From: Prauserella flavalba
Lineage (GTDB): Bacteria; Actinomycetota; Actinomycetes; Mycobacteriales; Pseudonocardiaceae
Assembly: GCF_003202235.1 (NCBI RefSeq)
Contig: NZ_MASU01000005.1
Span: 682,001 to 746,000, forward strand
Direction: 5' to 3'
Length of the DNA stretch: 64,000 nt
Made by a program: the position numbers and the translations under genes
The notes under the pieces: generated by a model
Seen by the model: the letters and a program-made list of their open reading frames with translations, nothing else
Told to the model about the DNA's origin: nothing
Databases searched by the model: none
Shown here: piece after piece, positions 36,248 to 44,302 of the stretch
How positions within the stretch are numbered: position 1 is the stretch's first letter
Layout of the letters: each line of letters opens with the position of its first letter

Positions 36248-37753
36248 ATGAGAACCGAGACCGTGAAGACCGCGGGCCCCGCGACAACCCTGAGCCTGTC
36301 AGCGGACCCGCTGGCGCAGTTCGCGTTGCTCCAGGAGGTCAGGGAGGCCACGCTCAGTGGCAACCGTCCTCCCGCATCACCCCGTTCGGTGATTTCCGAG
36401 TCCTGGCAACGGTCACTCGCCGCGCACATCGATCCCGACGACTACCGGCCACCGATCGTCTACCAGCCCGACGAACTGGCCGACGTGCGCTCCGCGCATC
36501 CGCTGCAGGCGGTCCTGCCGCCACTGCGGGAGCTGCTGGTCAGCATCGCCGACGAGTCCCAGCACGTCATGATCGTCACCGACGCCGAGGGCACCATCCT
36601 GTGGCGCGAGGGTCCCGCCGGGCTGTGCGCGCAGGCGGACCCGGTGGGGCTGTGCGAGGGCACCCGCTGGGCCGAGGAGTCGATCGGCACCAACGCGATG
36701 GGCACGGCGCTCGCGCTGGACGCCCCCGTGCAGATCTACTCCGCCGAGCACCTCGTGCGCGCCTACCACACGTGGACGTGCGCGGCGGCGCCGATCCACG
36801 ACCCCGACACCGGCACGGTGCTCGGCGCGATCGACATCAGCGGCCTGCTCGACACGCTGCACCCGGCCACGGTCTCGCTGGTCAACGCCACCGCGCAGCT
36901 CGCCGAGAGTCACCTGCGGCGGCGGATGGAGCTGCTCGACGAGCAGCTGCTGACCAGGAACATGCCGCACCTGGCACGGTTGCGCGGCGAGCCCGGTGCG
37001 CTGCTCACGCCGACGGGGCGCGTGATCGCCGCCGAGCGGCTCGGGCACTGGCCCAAGCGCGTCGCGGTGGGCCACGGCAGCGACCGGATCCTGCTCGACG
37101 ACGGCCGCGAGGCCAGGCTGGAGCCGCTGGCGGAGGGCTACCTGCTGCGCGTCAAGCCACCGTCGGCCTCGCGCAGGCCCACGCTGACCCTGACGTTCCT
37201 CGGTGACAACCCGGTCGCGGTGATCAACGGCAGGGAGCTGCCCCTGACGCTGCGCCGCGCGGAGATCCTGGCCCTGCTCGCGCTGCATCCGGCGGGGCTC
37301 ACCGCCGAGCAGCTCGCGTTGCAGCTCTACGGCGACGACGGCAACCCGACCACCGTGCGCGCCGAGATCCACCGCCTGCGCACCCAGCTCGGGGCGGAGG
37401 CCATGCGGGCCAAGCCGTACCAGCTGTGCGCCGACGTCGACGCCGACTTCCTGACCGTGCGCAGCGCGCTGCGTGAGGGCGACGTCGCGGCCGCCTCGGC
37501 GGCGTGTCCCGCGCCGTTGCTCGCTCGCTCCGACGCGCCCGCGATCCGCGCGGAGCGGGACCAGCTGGTGGCGGCGCTGCGGTCGGCCGTGCTGGACCAC
37601 AGCGACCTCGACGCGCTGTGGGCGTTCGGGCAGAGCGAGACCGGGCAGTACGACGTGGAGGTGTTCGACCGGCTCGCGCGTGAGCTGCCCTCGGGTGACC
37701 CGCGTGCCTCGGTGGCGCTGGCCAGGCTGGAGTGGCTGCTCGACGAGGACTGA
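36248..37753 (+). CDS. GAF-domain transcriptional regulator (AcoR-like, without AAA domain)
   Basis: 501 residues. The N-terminal part matches AcoR-type activators: SESWQRSLAAHIDP, then a GAF domain (VMIVTDAEGTILWREG; GTRWAEESIGTNAMGTALALDAP; RAYHTWTCAAAPIHDPDTG). Instead of a sigma-54 AAA+ domain and Fis helix, the C-terminal half has a winged helix (LPLTLRRAEILALLALHPAGLTAEQ; PTTVRAEIHRLRTQLG). ATG 36248 starts the recognisable domain. It should sense a small ligand and activate the divergent aldehyde dehydrogenase operon. Confidence 0.8.
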   Translation: MRTETVKTAGPATTLSLSADPLAQFALLQEVREATLSGNRPPASPRSVISESWQRSLAAHIDPDDYRPPIVYQPDELADVRSAHPLQAVLPPLRELLVSIADESQHVMIVTDAEGTILWREGPAGLCAQADPVGLCEGTRWAEESIGTNAMGTALALDAPVQIYSAEHLVRAYHTWTCAAAPIHDPDTGTVLGAIDISGLLDTLHPATVSLVNATAQLAESHLRRRMELLDEQLLTRNMPHLARLRGEPGALLTPTGRVIAAERLGHWPKRVAVGHGSDRILLDDGREARLEPLAEGYLLRVKPPSASRRPTLTLTFLGDNPVAVINGRELPLTLRRAEILALLALHPAGLTAEQLALQLYGDDGNPTTVRAEIHRLRTQLGAEAMRAKPYQLCADVDADFLTVRSALREGDVAAASAACPAPLLARSDAPAIRAERDQLVAALRSAVLDHSDLDALWAFGQSETGQYDVEVFDRLARELPSGDPRASVALARLEWLLDED

Positions 37754-37760
37754 GCCGCGC

Positions 37761-38870
37761 TCAGCTCAGCGGCGGGGGCGCACTGCGGTAGGCCGGGGGA
37801 GTGGCCGACAGCCCGATGGGGTTGCGGGTGAGGCGGGCGGCGGTGCCGTCGTCGCGCGGGATGCTGACGATCGGGTCGAGTCCCAGGTCCGCGGCGAGGC
37901 GGAACGCGCCGGCGAGGTCGTTGACCACCCCGGCGGGCACGCGCGCCGCGCTGAGCTCCTTGGCCCAGTCGGCGGCGGGCCGCTCCCCGAGCAGCCGCAC
38001 CAGCTCGGCCCGCAGCGACTCGCGGTTCCGCACCCGCGCGGTGTTGGTGGCGTAACGCGGGTCCTCGGCCAGGTCCGGCGCGCCGAGCCGCTCGCACAGC
38101 ACCGCGAACTGCCGGTCGTTGCCGACCGCGAGCACGAGGTCGCCCTCGCCGCACGGCAGCACCTCGTAGGGGGAGACGCTCGGGTGCGCGTTGCCCATCC
38201 GAGCCGGGACCACGCCGCCCGCCGTGTAGCCCGTGCCCTGGTTGACCAGCGCGGCCAGCAGCGACGAGAGCAGGTTGATCTCCACGCGCTGGCCCTCACC
38301 GGTGGCGTCGCGATGACGCACGGCAGCGAGCATCCCGACGGTGGCGAACAGGCCGGCGAAGACGTCGACCACGGCCACGCCGACCTTCTGCGGCTCGCCG
38401 TCCGGGCTGCCCGTGATGCTCATCAGCCCGCCCAGCGCCTGGATGAGCAGGTCGTAGCCGGGCAGCTCCGCGCCCTTGTCGCGGCCGAAGCCCGTGATCG
38501 AGCAGTAGACGAGCCCCGGGTTGTCCGCGCGCAGGTCGTCGTAGCCGAGGCCCAGTGTCTCCATGAGGCCGGGCCGGAAGTTCTCCACCACGACGTCGGC
38601 CTCGCGGGCGAGCGCGCGGGCCCGCTCCAGGCCGGCCGCGTCGGTGAGGTCGAGGGTGATGCTCTCCTTGTTGCGGTTGACCGACTGGAAGTAGGTGGCC
38701 TGGCCGCTCTCGTCGAAGGGCGGACCCCAGCCGCGCGTGTCGTCGCCGGTGCCCGGGCGCTCGATCTTGGTCACGGTGGCGCCGAGGTCCGCGAGCAGCA
38801 TCGTGGCGAACGGCCCGGCCAGCACGCGGGAGAAGTCGACGACGCGCAGGTCGCCCAGTGACGAACTCAT
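37761..38870 (-). CDS. CaiB/BaiF CoA-transferase, probably succinyl-CoA:glutarate CoA-transferase
   Basis: 369 residues. Family motifs are LRVVDFSRVLAGPFATMLLADLG, ATVTKIERPGTGDDTRGWGPPF, KESITLDLTD and VVVENFRPG. The catalytic Asp lies in PGYDLLIQALGGLMS. Its divergent partner is a glutaryl-CoA dehydrogenase and both flank one operator (38889-38908), so glutarate is the likely acid. This matches the known SUGCT-GCDH route. The class is certain; the substrate is inferred from context. Confidence 0.85.
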   Translation of the reverse strand: MSSSLGDLRVVDFSRVLAGPFATMLLADLGATVTKIERPGTGDDTRGWGPPFDESGQATYFQSVNRNKESITLDLTDAAGLERARALAREADVVVENFRPGLMETLGLGYDDLRADNPGLVYCSITGFGRDKGAELPGYDLLIQALGGLMSITGSPDGEPQKVGVAVVDVFAGLFATVGMLAAVRHRDATGEGQRVEINLLSSLLAALVNQGTGYTAGGVVPARMGNAHPSVSPYEVLPCGEGDLVLAVGNDRQFAVLCERLGAPDLAEDPRYATNTARVRNRESLRAELVRLLGERPAADWAKELSAARVPAGVVNDLAGAFRLAADLGLDPIVSIPRDDGTAARLTRNPIGLSATPPAYRSAPPPLS

Positions 38871-38888
38871 GGGTGCTAATCCCCTCGT

Positions 38889-38908
38889 TTAGATTTTCGA
38901 AAATCTAA
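38889..38908. promoter_or_regulatory. Perfect 20-bp operator palindrome between CoA-transferase and glutaryl-CoA dehydrogenase genes
   Basis: TTAGATTTTCGAAAATCTAA is a perfect palindrome, very AT-rich against a GC-rich background. It sits between divergent starts at 38870 and 38949 and probably overlaps the core promoters. The GntR/FCD regulator encoded at 40160-40828 is the obvious candidate ligand; such proteins bind dyads of this size. Confidence 0.7.
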
Positions 38909-38948
38909 GCTATGGTCTCGCCAGGACCACGTCAAGGAGATCAGCACG

Positions 38949-40136
38949 ATGCCCAGTCACAGCAGCACCGCCGCCGCGCTCGACCCGCGCGACTTTCTCG
39001 CCATCGACCACCTGCTCTCGGACGAGGAGCGCGACATCCGCGACGTCGTGCGGTCCTTCGTCCGCGACCACGTCGTCCCCAACGTGGGCGAGTGGTTCGA
39101 GGAGGGCCGGATCCCCCGGGAGCTGCCGCGTGAGCTGGGCAAGCTCGGCGTGCTCGGCATGCACCTCGACGGCTACGGCTGCGCCGGGGCCAGCGCGACC
39201 GCCTACGGCCTCGCGTGCCTGGAGCTGGAGGCGGGCGACAGCGGCGTCCGCAGTCTCGTGTCGGTGCAGGGCTCGCTCGCGATGTACGCGATCTACCGCT
39301 GGGGCTCCGAGGAGCAGAAGCAGGAGTGGCTGCCGCGCATGGCGGCGGGCGAGGCCGTCGGCTGCTTCGGCCTGACCGAGCCCGACTCCGGCTCCGACCC
39401 CGGCTCGATGCGCACCTACGCCCGCCGCGACGGCGACGACTGGATCCTGCGCGGCCAGAAGATGTGGATCACCAACGGCTCCCTCGCCGACGTCGCCGTG
39501 GTGTGGGCGAGCACGGATGAGGGCATCCGTGGCTTCGTCGTTCCCAAGGGCACCAAGGGTTTCACGACGCAGGACATCCACAGCAAGATGTCGCTGCGCG
39601 CGTCGGTGACCTCCGAGCTGATCCTCGACGAGGTGCGCCTGCCGTCGTCGGCCATGCTGCCGGGCGCGACGTCGCTGCGCGGTCCGCTGTCGTGCCTCAA
39701 CGAGGCGCGCTACGGCATCGTGTGGGGTGCGGCCGGTGCCGCGCGGGCCTGCTACGAGGCGGCCCTCGACTACAGCACGACGCGCGTGCAGTTCGGCAAG
39801 CCCATCGCGTCGTTCCAGCTGCAGCAGCAGAAGCTCGCGAACATGGCGCTCGAAGTCAACCGCGCGACGCTGCTGGCGCTGCACCTCGGCCGCATGAAGG
39901 ACGAGGGCAGGCTGCGCCCCGAGCACGTGAGCATGGGCAAGCTCGGCAACGTCAACGCCGCGCTGGACGTGGCGCGCACGGCGCGGCAGGTGCTCGGCGC
40001 CAACGGGATCACGCTGGAGTACCCGGTGATCCGGCACATGAACAACCTGGAGTCGGTGGTGACCTACGAGGGCACCGCGGACGTGCACGCGCTCGTCATC
40101 GGTGGTGCCGTCACCGGGATCCAGGCGTTCCGCTGA
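38949..40136 (+). CDS. gcdH: Glutaryl-CoA dehydrogenase (acyl-CoA dehydrogenase family)
   Basis: 395 residues. The acyl-CoA dehydrogenase N-terminal, middle and C-terminal domains are complete: CFGLTEPDSGSDPGSMRTYA, KMWITNGSLADVAVVWA, RYGIVWGAAGAARACYEAAL and QFGKPIASFQLQQQKLA. The catalytic base Glu374 lies in VVTYEGTADVH, the form found in glutaryl-CoA dehydrogenases. The enzyme converts glutaryl-CoA to crotonyl-CoA and CO2, passing electrons to ETF. AAGGAG precedes ATG 38949. The divergent CoA-transferase and the downstream GntR gene complete a glutarate module. Confidence 0.88.
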   Translation: MPSHSSTAAALDPRDFLAIDHLLSDEERDIRDVVRSFVRDHVVPNVGEWFEEGRIPRELPRELGKLGVLGMHLDGYGCAGASATAYGLACLELEAGDSGVRSLVSVQGSLAMYAIYRWGSEEQKQEWLPRMAAGEAVGCFGLTEPDSGSDPGSMRTYARRDGDDWILRGQKMWITNGSLADVAVVWASTDEGIRGFVVPKGTKGFTTQDIHSKMSLRASVTSELILDEVRLPSSAMLPGATSLRGPLSCLNEARYGIVWGAAGAARACYEAALDYSTTRVQFGKPIASFQLQQQKLANMALEVNRATLLALHLGRMKDEGRLRPEHVSMGKLGNVNAALDVARTARQVLGANGITLEYPVIRHMNNLESVVTYEGTADVHALVIGGAVTGIQAFR

Positions 40137-40147
40137 CGAGACACGGA

Positions 40148-40153
40148 TAGGGT
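40148..40153 (+). promoter_or_regulatory. -10 box of the gntR gene, leaderless
   Basis: TAGGGT ends 6 nt before the GTG start at 40160 and no ribosome-binding site is present, so a separate leaderless transcript is likely besides read-through from the dehydrogenase gene 23 nt upstream. The -35 is not clear. Confidence 0.35.
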
Positions 40154-40159
40154 CGAGCG

Positions 40160-40828
40160 GTGAACACGCGTCAGTCCGGCCCCGGTACCACGGCACAGCA
40201 CGCGCTGGAGGGCCTGCGCCGGGCCATCATCGCCGGCGAGCTCCGGCCGGGCCAGCGGGTGCGGCAGGAGGAGATCGCCGACAACCTCGGCGTGAGCGTC
40301 GCCCCGGTGCGCGAGGCGCTGCGGGTGCTGGAGCAGGAGGGGCAGGTCGAGTACCGGCCCCGGCGCGGCTACTTCATCACCGAGCTGTGGGCGAGCGATC
40401 TCGCGGAGATCTACGCGCTGCGGCAGGTGCTCGAGGAGCGGGCCGCACGCAAGGCGCTGCCCACCCTCGACGACGACGCCATCGAGCGGATCGCCCTGGC
40501 GGCCCGCGACTGCGCCGAGGCGGCCGAGCGCGGGGACGTCGCGGCGGAGCTGGCCGCCAACCGCCGGTTCCACTTCGGCATGCTGGAGTCGCCGGACCAG
40601 GTGCACACGATGCGCCTGATCCGGCTCCTCTGGGACTCCACGGAGTCCTACCGGGCGCTGTACTACAACTCGCCGGAGGAGCGGGCCAAGACGGTGCACG
40701 CGCACGACGCGATCCTGGCGGCCGTGCGCCGCCGCGACGCCGACGCGCTGGTCGCCGAGCTGGACGCGCACCGCTCCCGCGCGCTGGAGGTCCTCACACG
40801 CGTCCTCGACGGCGGCGGCGAGCGGTAG
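40160..40828 (+). CDS. GntR-family regulator, FCD subfamily
   Basis: 222 residues. The N-terminal winged helix is typical: LRRAIIAGELRPGQRVRQEEIADNLGVSVAPVREALRVLEQEG. An all-helical FCD effector domain follows (DLAEIYALRQVLEERAARKAL; NRRFHFGMLE; HAHDAILAAVRRRDADAL), where the D and three H residues form the usual metal/ligand site. It lies downstream of the glutaryl-CoA dehydrogenase gene and probably binds the palindrome at 38889-38908. Confidence 0.88.
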   Translation: MNTRQSGPGTTAQHALEGLRRAIIAGELRPGQRVRQEEIADNLGVSVAPVREALRVLEQEGQVEYRPRRGYFITELWASDLAEIYALRQVLEERAARKALPTLDDDAIERIALAARDCAEAAERGDVAAELAANRRFHFGMLESPDQVHTMRLIRLLWDSTESYRALYYNSPEERAKTVHAHDAILAAVRRRDADALVAELDAHRSRALEVLTRVLDGGGER

Positions 40829-40855
40829 CGTCACGAACCGGACACGAATCCCGCC

Positions 40856-40872
40856 CGGGTGCAATGCACCCG
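40856..40872. repeat. Short perfect dyad between gntR and the ECF sigma gene
   Basis: CGGGTGCA-A-TGCACCCG has 8-nt arms around one base. It may be the gntR terminator (no T-run) or an operator for the sigma-factor gene 35 nt downstream. The sequence alone does not decide. Confidence 0.4.
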
Positions 40873-40906
40873 CCCCTTCCCGCGTGGGTAGGGGTGGAGG
40901 TGGTTC

Positions 40907-41428
40907 GTGGACGGTCACGGCACGGCGGCGGACCTCGAGGCGTGGATCGACGTCCACGGCGGTGCCCTGCTGCGCTTCGCCTACCTCCTGACGGCCGACC
41001 GCGACCGCGCGGCGGACGCGGTGCAGGACGCGCTGGTGGCCGCCTACCCGAGGTGGGAGCGGATCGTCGCGGCCGGTGACCCCGGTGCGTACCTGAGGCG
41101 CAGCGTCGTCAACGCCCACACCTCGCGCTGGCGGCGGTCGCTGCGCCGCGAACAGCCCGTCGCCGATGTCGCCGGCCTGGCCGGACGGCACGTCGACGAC
41201 CCCGCGGACCGCATCGCCACCGAGGACGCGCTGTGGCTGCTGTGCCGCGCGCTGCCCGGCAGGCAGCGCGCGGCCGTGGTGCTGCGCTACTACGAGGGCC
41301 GTTCCGACCCCGAGATCGCGGCCACGCTCGACTACTCGGTCAGCACCGTGCGCTCCCAGATCCACCGTGCCCTCGCGACGTTGCGGACCCGGCTGGCCGA
41401 CGACGAGGAGGAGGTCAGCTCGCCATGA
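40907..41428 (+). CDS. ECF sigma factor, SigE-family (SigM-like)
   Basis: 173 residues. Region 2 reads LLRFAYLLTADRDRAADAVQDALVAAYPRW and region 4 RALPGRQRAAVVLRYYEGRSDPEIAATLDYSVSTVRSQIHRAL. The form matches the actinobacterial SigE-family group of RNA polymerase sigma-70 factors (SCO3450-like). GTG 40907 follows GGAGGT. The downstream membrane protein overlaps as ATGA and is the likely cognate regulator. Confidence 0.88.
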   Translation: MDGHGTAADLEAWIDVHGGALLRFAYLLTADRDRAADAVQDALVAAYPRWERIVAAGDPGAYLRRSVVNAHTSRWRRSLRREQPVADVAGLAGRHVDDPADRIATEDALWLLCRALPGRQRAAVVLRYYEGRSDPEIAATLDYSVSTVRSQIHRALATLRTRLADDEEEVSSP

Positions 41429-42501
41429 CCGACCACGACGAGCGGATCGCCGAGCCGCTGACCGGTGCGCTGCGGCGCCACGCCGGGGAGGCGCCCGCCG
41501 CGGAGGGGCTGGCCGAGCGTGTGCTCGCGAGAACGTCCATCCGGCGGACACGGCGCGGGTTCGCGGCGGTGGCGGCAGTGGTGCTCGCCGTCGTGGTGCT
41601 GTCGCTCGGGGCCGTGTTGCTGGCCCAGGACAGGGGCGGCGACCCGGTGTCGGAGCCGGTCCTTCCGCAGGGCTGGCGATGGGAGTCGTACCGGGGGGTG
41701 GCGGTCGGGGTGCCCTCGACGTGGGGCTACGGCGTTCCCGGTCCGGCCTGGTGTGCGGCACTCCCGGACGGCGAACGGAATACCACCAGGCCCGGCGCGG
41801 TCGGCAGGCCCGCCGCCGTGCCTGCTGTCGGCTGCCCTTCGGAGTACCCGCCCCTCGCCGAGCGCGAGCAGTGGCTGACGTTCGCGGACTCCGGTGACGT
41901 GGGCATCCGCGAGTTCGACCGCGGCTGGGTGGAGGAGACGCGGGAGCTCGACGGTGTGTTCGTGACCCTGTTCTCCGCCGACGTCGACCTCCGGTCGACG
42001 GTGCTCGGCACGCTGCGACCCGGGAACGAGGAGATCGCTCTCGGGTGCGGGCCGATGCATCCCGCGGCCGAGGGCCGCACCTACCGGCCGGAGGCGGGCG
42101 CTCCGCTGGCGCCGGAGGACGTCCGCTCGGTCTCGGTCTGCCGGTACGCCCGCAGCGACGCCGTGCCGGACGGTCCGCCCCTGCTCGCGGCACGTTTCGC
42201 GAGTGGTGACGAGGCCCTGCGGCTCGCCTCCGCTGTGCTGACGGCGCCGGAGGGAGCGGGCCCCGACGACCCGGCGAACTGCGCGCCCGAGTACGACTAC
42301 GGTCCTGAGCTGATCCTGCTGCACCTGCGCGCCGAGGACCGATCTCAGGAGGTTGTGGTGCGGTACGCGGGCTGCGAGGGCAACGGCACCGACGACGGCA
42401 CCATCCGCCGCGCCCTCACGGGCGACCTGATGCGAGCACTGGAGCCCCCGCCGACCAACCCGGGCCAGCTCCAGGTGGTGGTGGCGCAGCTGCTGCGCTG
42501 A
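41425..42501 (+). CDS. Single-pass membrane protein, likely sigma-factor partner
   Basis: 358 residues, translationally coupled to the sigma gene. Residues 1-45 are cytoplasmic and charged, about 46-68 form one transmembrane helix (FAAVAAVVLAVVVLSLGAVLLA), and about 290 residues are outside with six or more Cys that could form disulfides. There is no HxxxCxxC zinc anti-sigma motif. Position and topology suggest it restrains the sigma factor and senses an envelope signal, but no domain family was recognised. Confidence 0.6.
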   Translation: MTDHDERIAEPLTGALRRHAGEAPAAEGLAERVLARTSIRRTRRGFAAVAAVVLAVVVLSLGAVLLAQDRGGDPVSEPVLPQGWRWESYRGVAVGVPSTWGYGVPGPAWCAALPDGERNTTRPGAVGRPAAVPAVGCPSEYPPLAEREQWLTFADSGDVGIREFDRGWVEETRELDGVFVTLFSADVDLRSTVLGTLRPGNEEIALGCGPMHPAAEGRTYRPEAGAPLAPEDVRSVSVCRYARSDAVPDGPPLLAARFASGDEALRLASAVLTAPEGAGPDDPANCAPEYDYGPELILLHLRAEDRSQEVVVRYAGCEGNGTDDGTIRRALTGDLMRALEPPPTNPGQLQVVVAQLLR

Positions 42502-42530
42502 CCCCACCTCCTCCTGCTCCGCCGCCGACC

Positions 42531-42583
42531 GCAGTGAAGGCCACCTTGCCTGCGTTCAACGCAGGCAAGGTGGCCTTCACTGC
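42531..42583. terminator. Bidirectional hairpin with GCGTTCAACGC centre
   Basis: Perfect 26-nt arms (42531-42556 and 42558-42583) meet at the same GTTCAAC centre as the hairpins at 16755 and 55885. The stem includes GCAGTGAAGGCCACCTT. It lies between convergent genes ending at 42501 and 42617 and probably terminates both. Confidence 0.75.
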
Positions 42584-42616
42584 AGTCGGGTACACGTGTG
42601 TGCGCGGCCCGAGGGC

Positions 42617-43585
42617 TCAGGCCGTGGTCTGCTCGTCGGCGGGGGCCGGCGTGCCGCGGCGGGCCCAGAACGTGGCGAGCAGTGCGCCGGAGACGTTGTG
42701 CCACACCGAGAACAGCGCGGCGGGCAACGCGGCGAGCGGGGCGAAGTGGGTGGTCGCGAGGCTGGCCGCGAGCCCGGAGTTCTGCATGCCGACCTCGACG
42801 CTGACGGCGCGGCTCGCCGACTCGTCGAGGCCGGTGAGCCGCGCGGCTGCGTAACCGAGCAGCAGCCCTGCGCTGTTGTGGGCGATCACGGCGAGGATGA
42901 GCAGCAGGCCGCTGGTGAGGATCACGTCGGCATTGGCGCCGACGACGGCGGCCACGACGAGCAGGATCCCACCGGACGACACGAGCGGCAGGTACGGCAG
43001 CACGCGCTCGACCAGGCCGCCCGCCAGCGCCCGGACCACGACGCCCGCGACGATCGGCAGCAGCACCACCTGGAGGATCGAGGAGAACAGGTCGCCGAAG
43101 CCGACGGGCAGGTCCGATCCGGCCAGCCACAGCACCAGCAGCGGGGTCAGCAGCGGTGCGAGCAGGGTCGCCACGGAGGTCAGGGTCACCGACAGCGCCA
43201 CGTCGCCCCTCGCGAAATACACGATCACGTTCGAGGCGGTGCCGCCGGGCGCGGCCCCGACGAGGATCATGCCGATCATCAGCATGCCGCTGAAACCGAA
43301 CAGCGAGCCGATGCCCCACGCCGTCAACGGCATGATCAGATACTGGGCGAGCAGGCCGATCAGCACGGCGTGCGGGCGGCGCAGCACCAGCGCGAAGTCG
43401 GCGGCGCGCAGCGTCAGCCCCATCCCGAACATGATCACGCCGAGGAGCACGGGCACGTACTCGGACAACTGCGCGGCCTGGTCGGGCACGACCAGGCCCG
43501 CGAGCGCGCCGAGCAGCACGAGCAGTGCGAACCACCGGCCCGCGAAGTCGGCGACCTTCCTCAAGACACCCCGCTGCTCCGCCAT
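42617..43585 (-). CDS. Bile acid:sodium symporter family (BASS) transporter
   Basis: 322 residues with about ten helices. BASS signatures are VLLGVIMFGMGLTLRAADF, MILVGAAPGGTASNVIVYFARGDVALSV and VSVEVGMQNSGLAASLA, which include the sodium-binding and crossover motifs. Bacterial members import pantoate, 2-oxoacids or sterol acids with sodium. The gene stands alone between a convergent hairpin and the flavodoxin-like gene, so the substrate cannot be inferred. Confidence 0.87.
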   Translation of the reverse strand: MAEQRGVLRKVADFAGRWFALLVLLGALAGLVVPDQAAQLSEYVPVLLGVIMFGMGLTLRAADFALVLRRPHAVLIGLLAQYLIMPLTAWGIGSLFGFSGMLMIGMILVGAAPGGTASNVIVYFARGDVALSVTLTSVATLLAPLLTPLLVLWLAGSDLPVGFGDLFSSILQVVLLPIVAGVVVRALAGGLVERVLPYLPLVSSGGILLVVAAVVGANADVILTSGLLLILAVIAHNSAGLLLGYAAARLTGLDESASRAVSVEVGMQNSGLAASLATTHFAPLAALPAALFSVWHNVSGALLATFWARRGTPAPADEQTTA

Positions 43586-43653
43586 GTCCTCCGCCAGGTT
43601 CGATCCGACTGGGCCGGTCGATCACTGTAGGACACGGGCGGGTGTGTCCCGGC

Positions 43654-44274
43654 TCACCCAGCCGGGTACTGGTCGGCGCGCAGCAGCCGCGCCAGGTGTG
43701 CGGCGTTGCGGGCCAGCGTCGCGTTGGTGGAGGCCACGGCCTTCGGCGTCTCGTCGAGATCCTGGTAATCGGTGGGGTTCATGGCCTCGTTGTTCCAGTA
43801 CGTGCCGCCCTGCGCGGGAATGGTGAAGCCGGTGTCGGCGAGCGCCTGGTAGAGGTCGGCGGTGATCTTGTGCGCGCCGTCCTCGTTGCCGACCACGGCG
43901 GTGACGGCGACCTTGCCGAACATCGAGGGCCTGCCCTCGTCGTCGGTCTCCGACAGCTCCGCGTCGAGCCGCTCCAGCACGCGCTGGGCGACGCTGGACA
44001 TGTGCCCCACCCAGGTCGGTGTGGAGATCAGCAGGATGTCCGCCTCGGCGATCCGTTCGCGCAGCCGCGGCCACTCGTCGCCGTCGCCCATGTCGGCTTC
44101 CACACCAGGTTTGATGTCGTGGTCCACCACGCGCACGACCTCCCCTTCCACGCCGTGGGACCGCAGTTCGCCGAGCACCTGTTCGGCGATGAGCTGGCTG
44201 CTCGAGCGTTCGGCCGAGGGCTTGAGGCTGCACGCGAGCGCGAGCGCGCGCAGCGGAGGGCTCGTGGACGTCAT
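43654..44274 (-). CDS. Flavodoxin-like NAD(P)H-dependent FMN reductase family protein
   Basis: 206 residues. The fold is that of the FMN_red/flavodoxin family: ALALACSLKPSAERSSSQLIAEQVL phosphate-binding loop, ADILLISTPTWVGHMSSVAQRVLERLD, and VTAVVGNEDGAHKITADLYQALAD. It probably transfers electrons from NAD(P)H to a quinone, azo dye or other flavin acceptor. ATG 44274 was chosen because the family begins with the beta strand soon after. A hairpin-like GGACACGGGCGGGTGTGTCC lies just beyond its stop (about 43630-43650). Confidence 0.8.
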   Translation of the reverse strand: MTSTSPPLRALALACSLKPSAERSSSQLIAEQVLGELRSHGVEGEVVRVVDHDIKPGVEADMGDGDEWPRLRERIAEADILLISTPTWVGHMSSVAQRVLERLDAELSETDDEGRPSMFGKVAVTAVVGNEDGAHKITADLYQALADTGFTIPAQGGTYWNNEAMNPTDYQDLDETPKAVASTNATLARNAAHLARLLRADQYPAG

Positions 44275-44302
44275 GCCGGGCGGGTACCCGGAGCGCCGGG
44301 GA

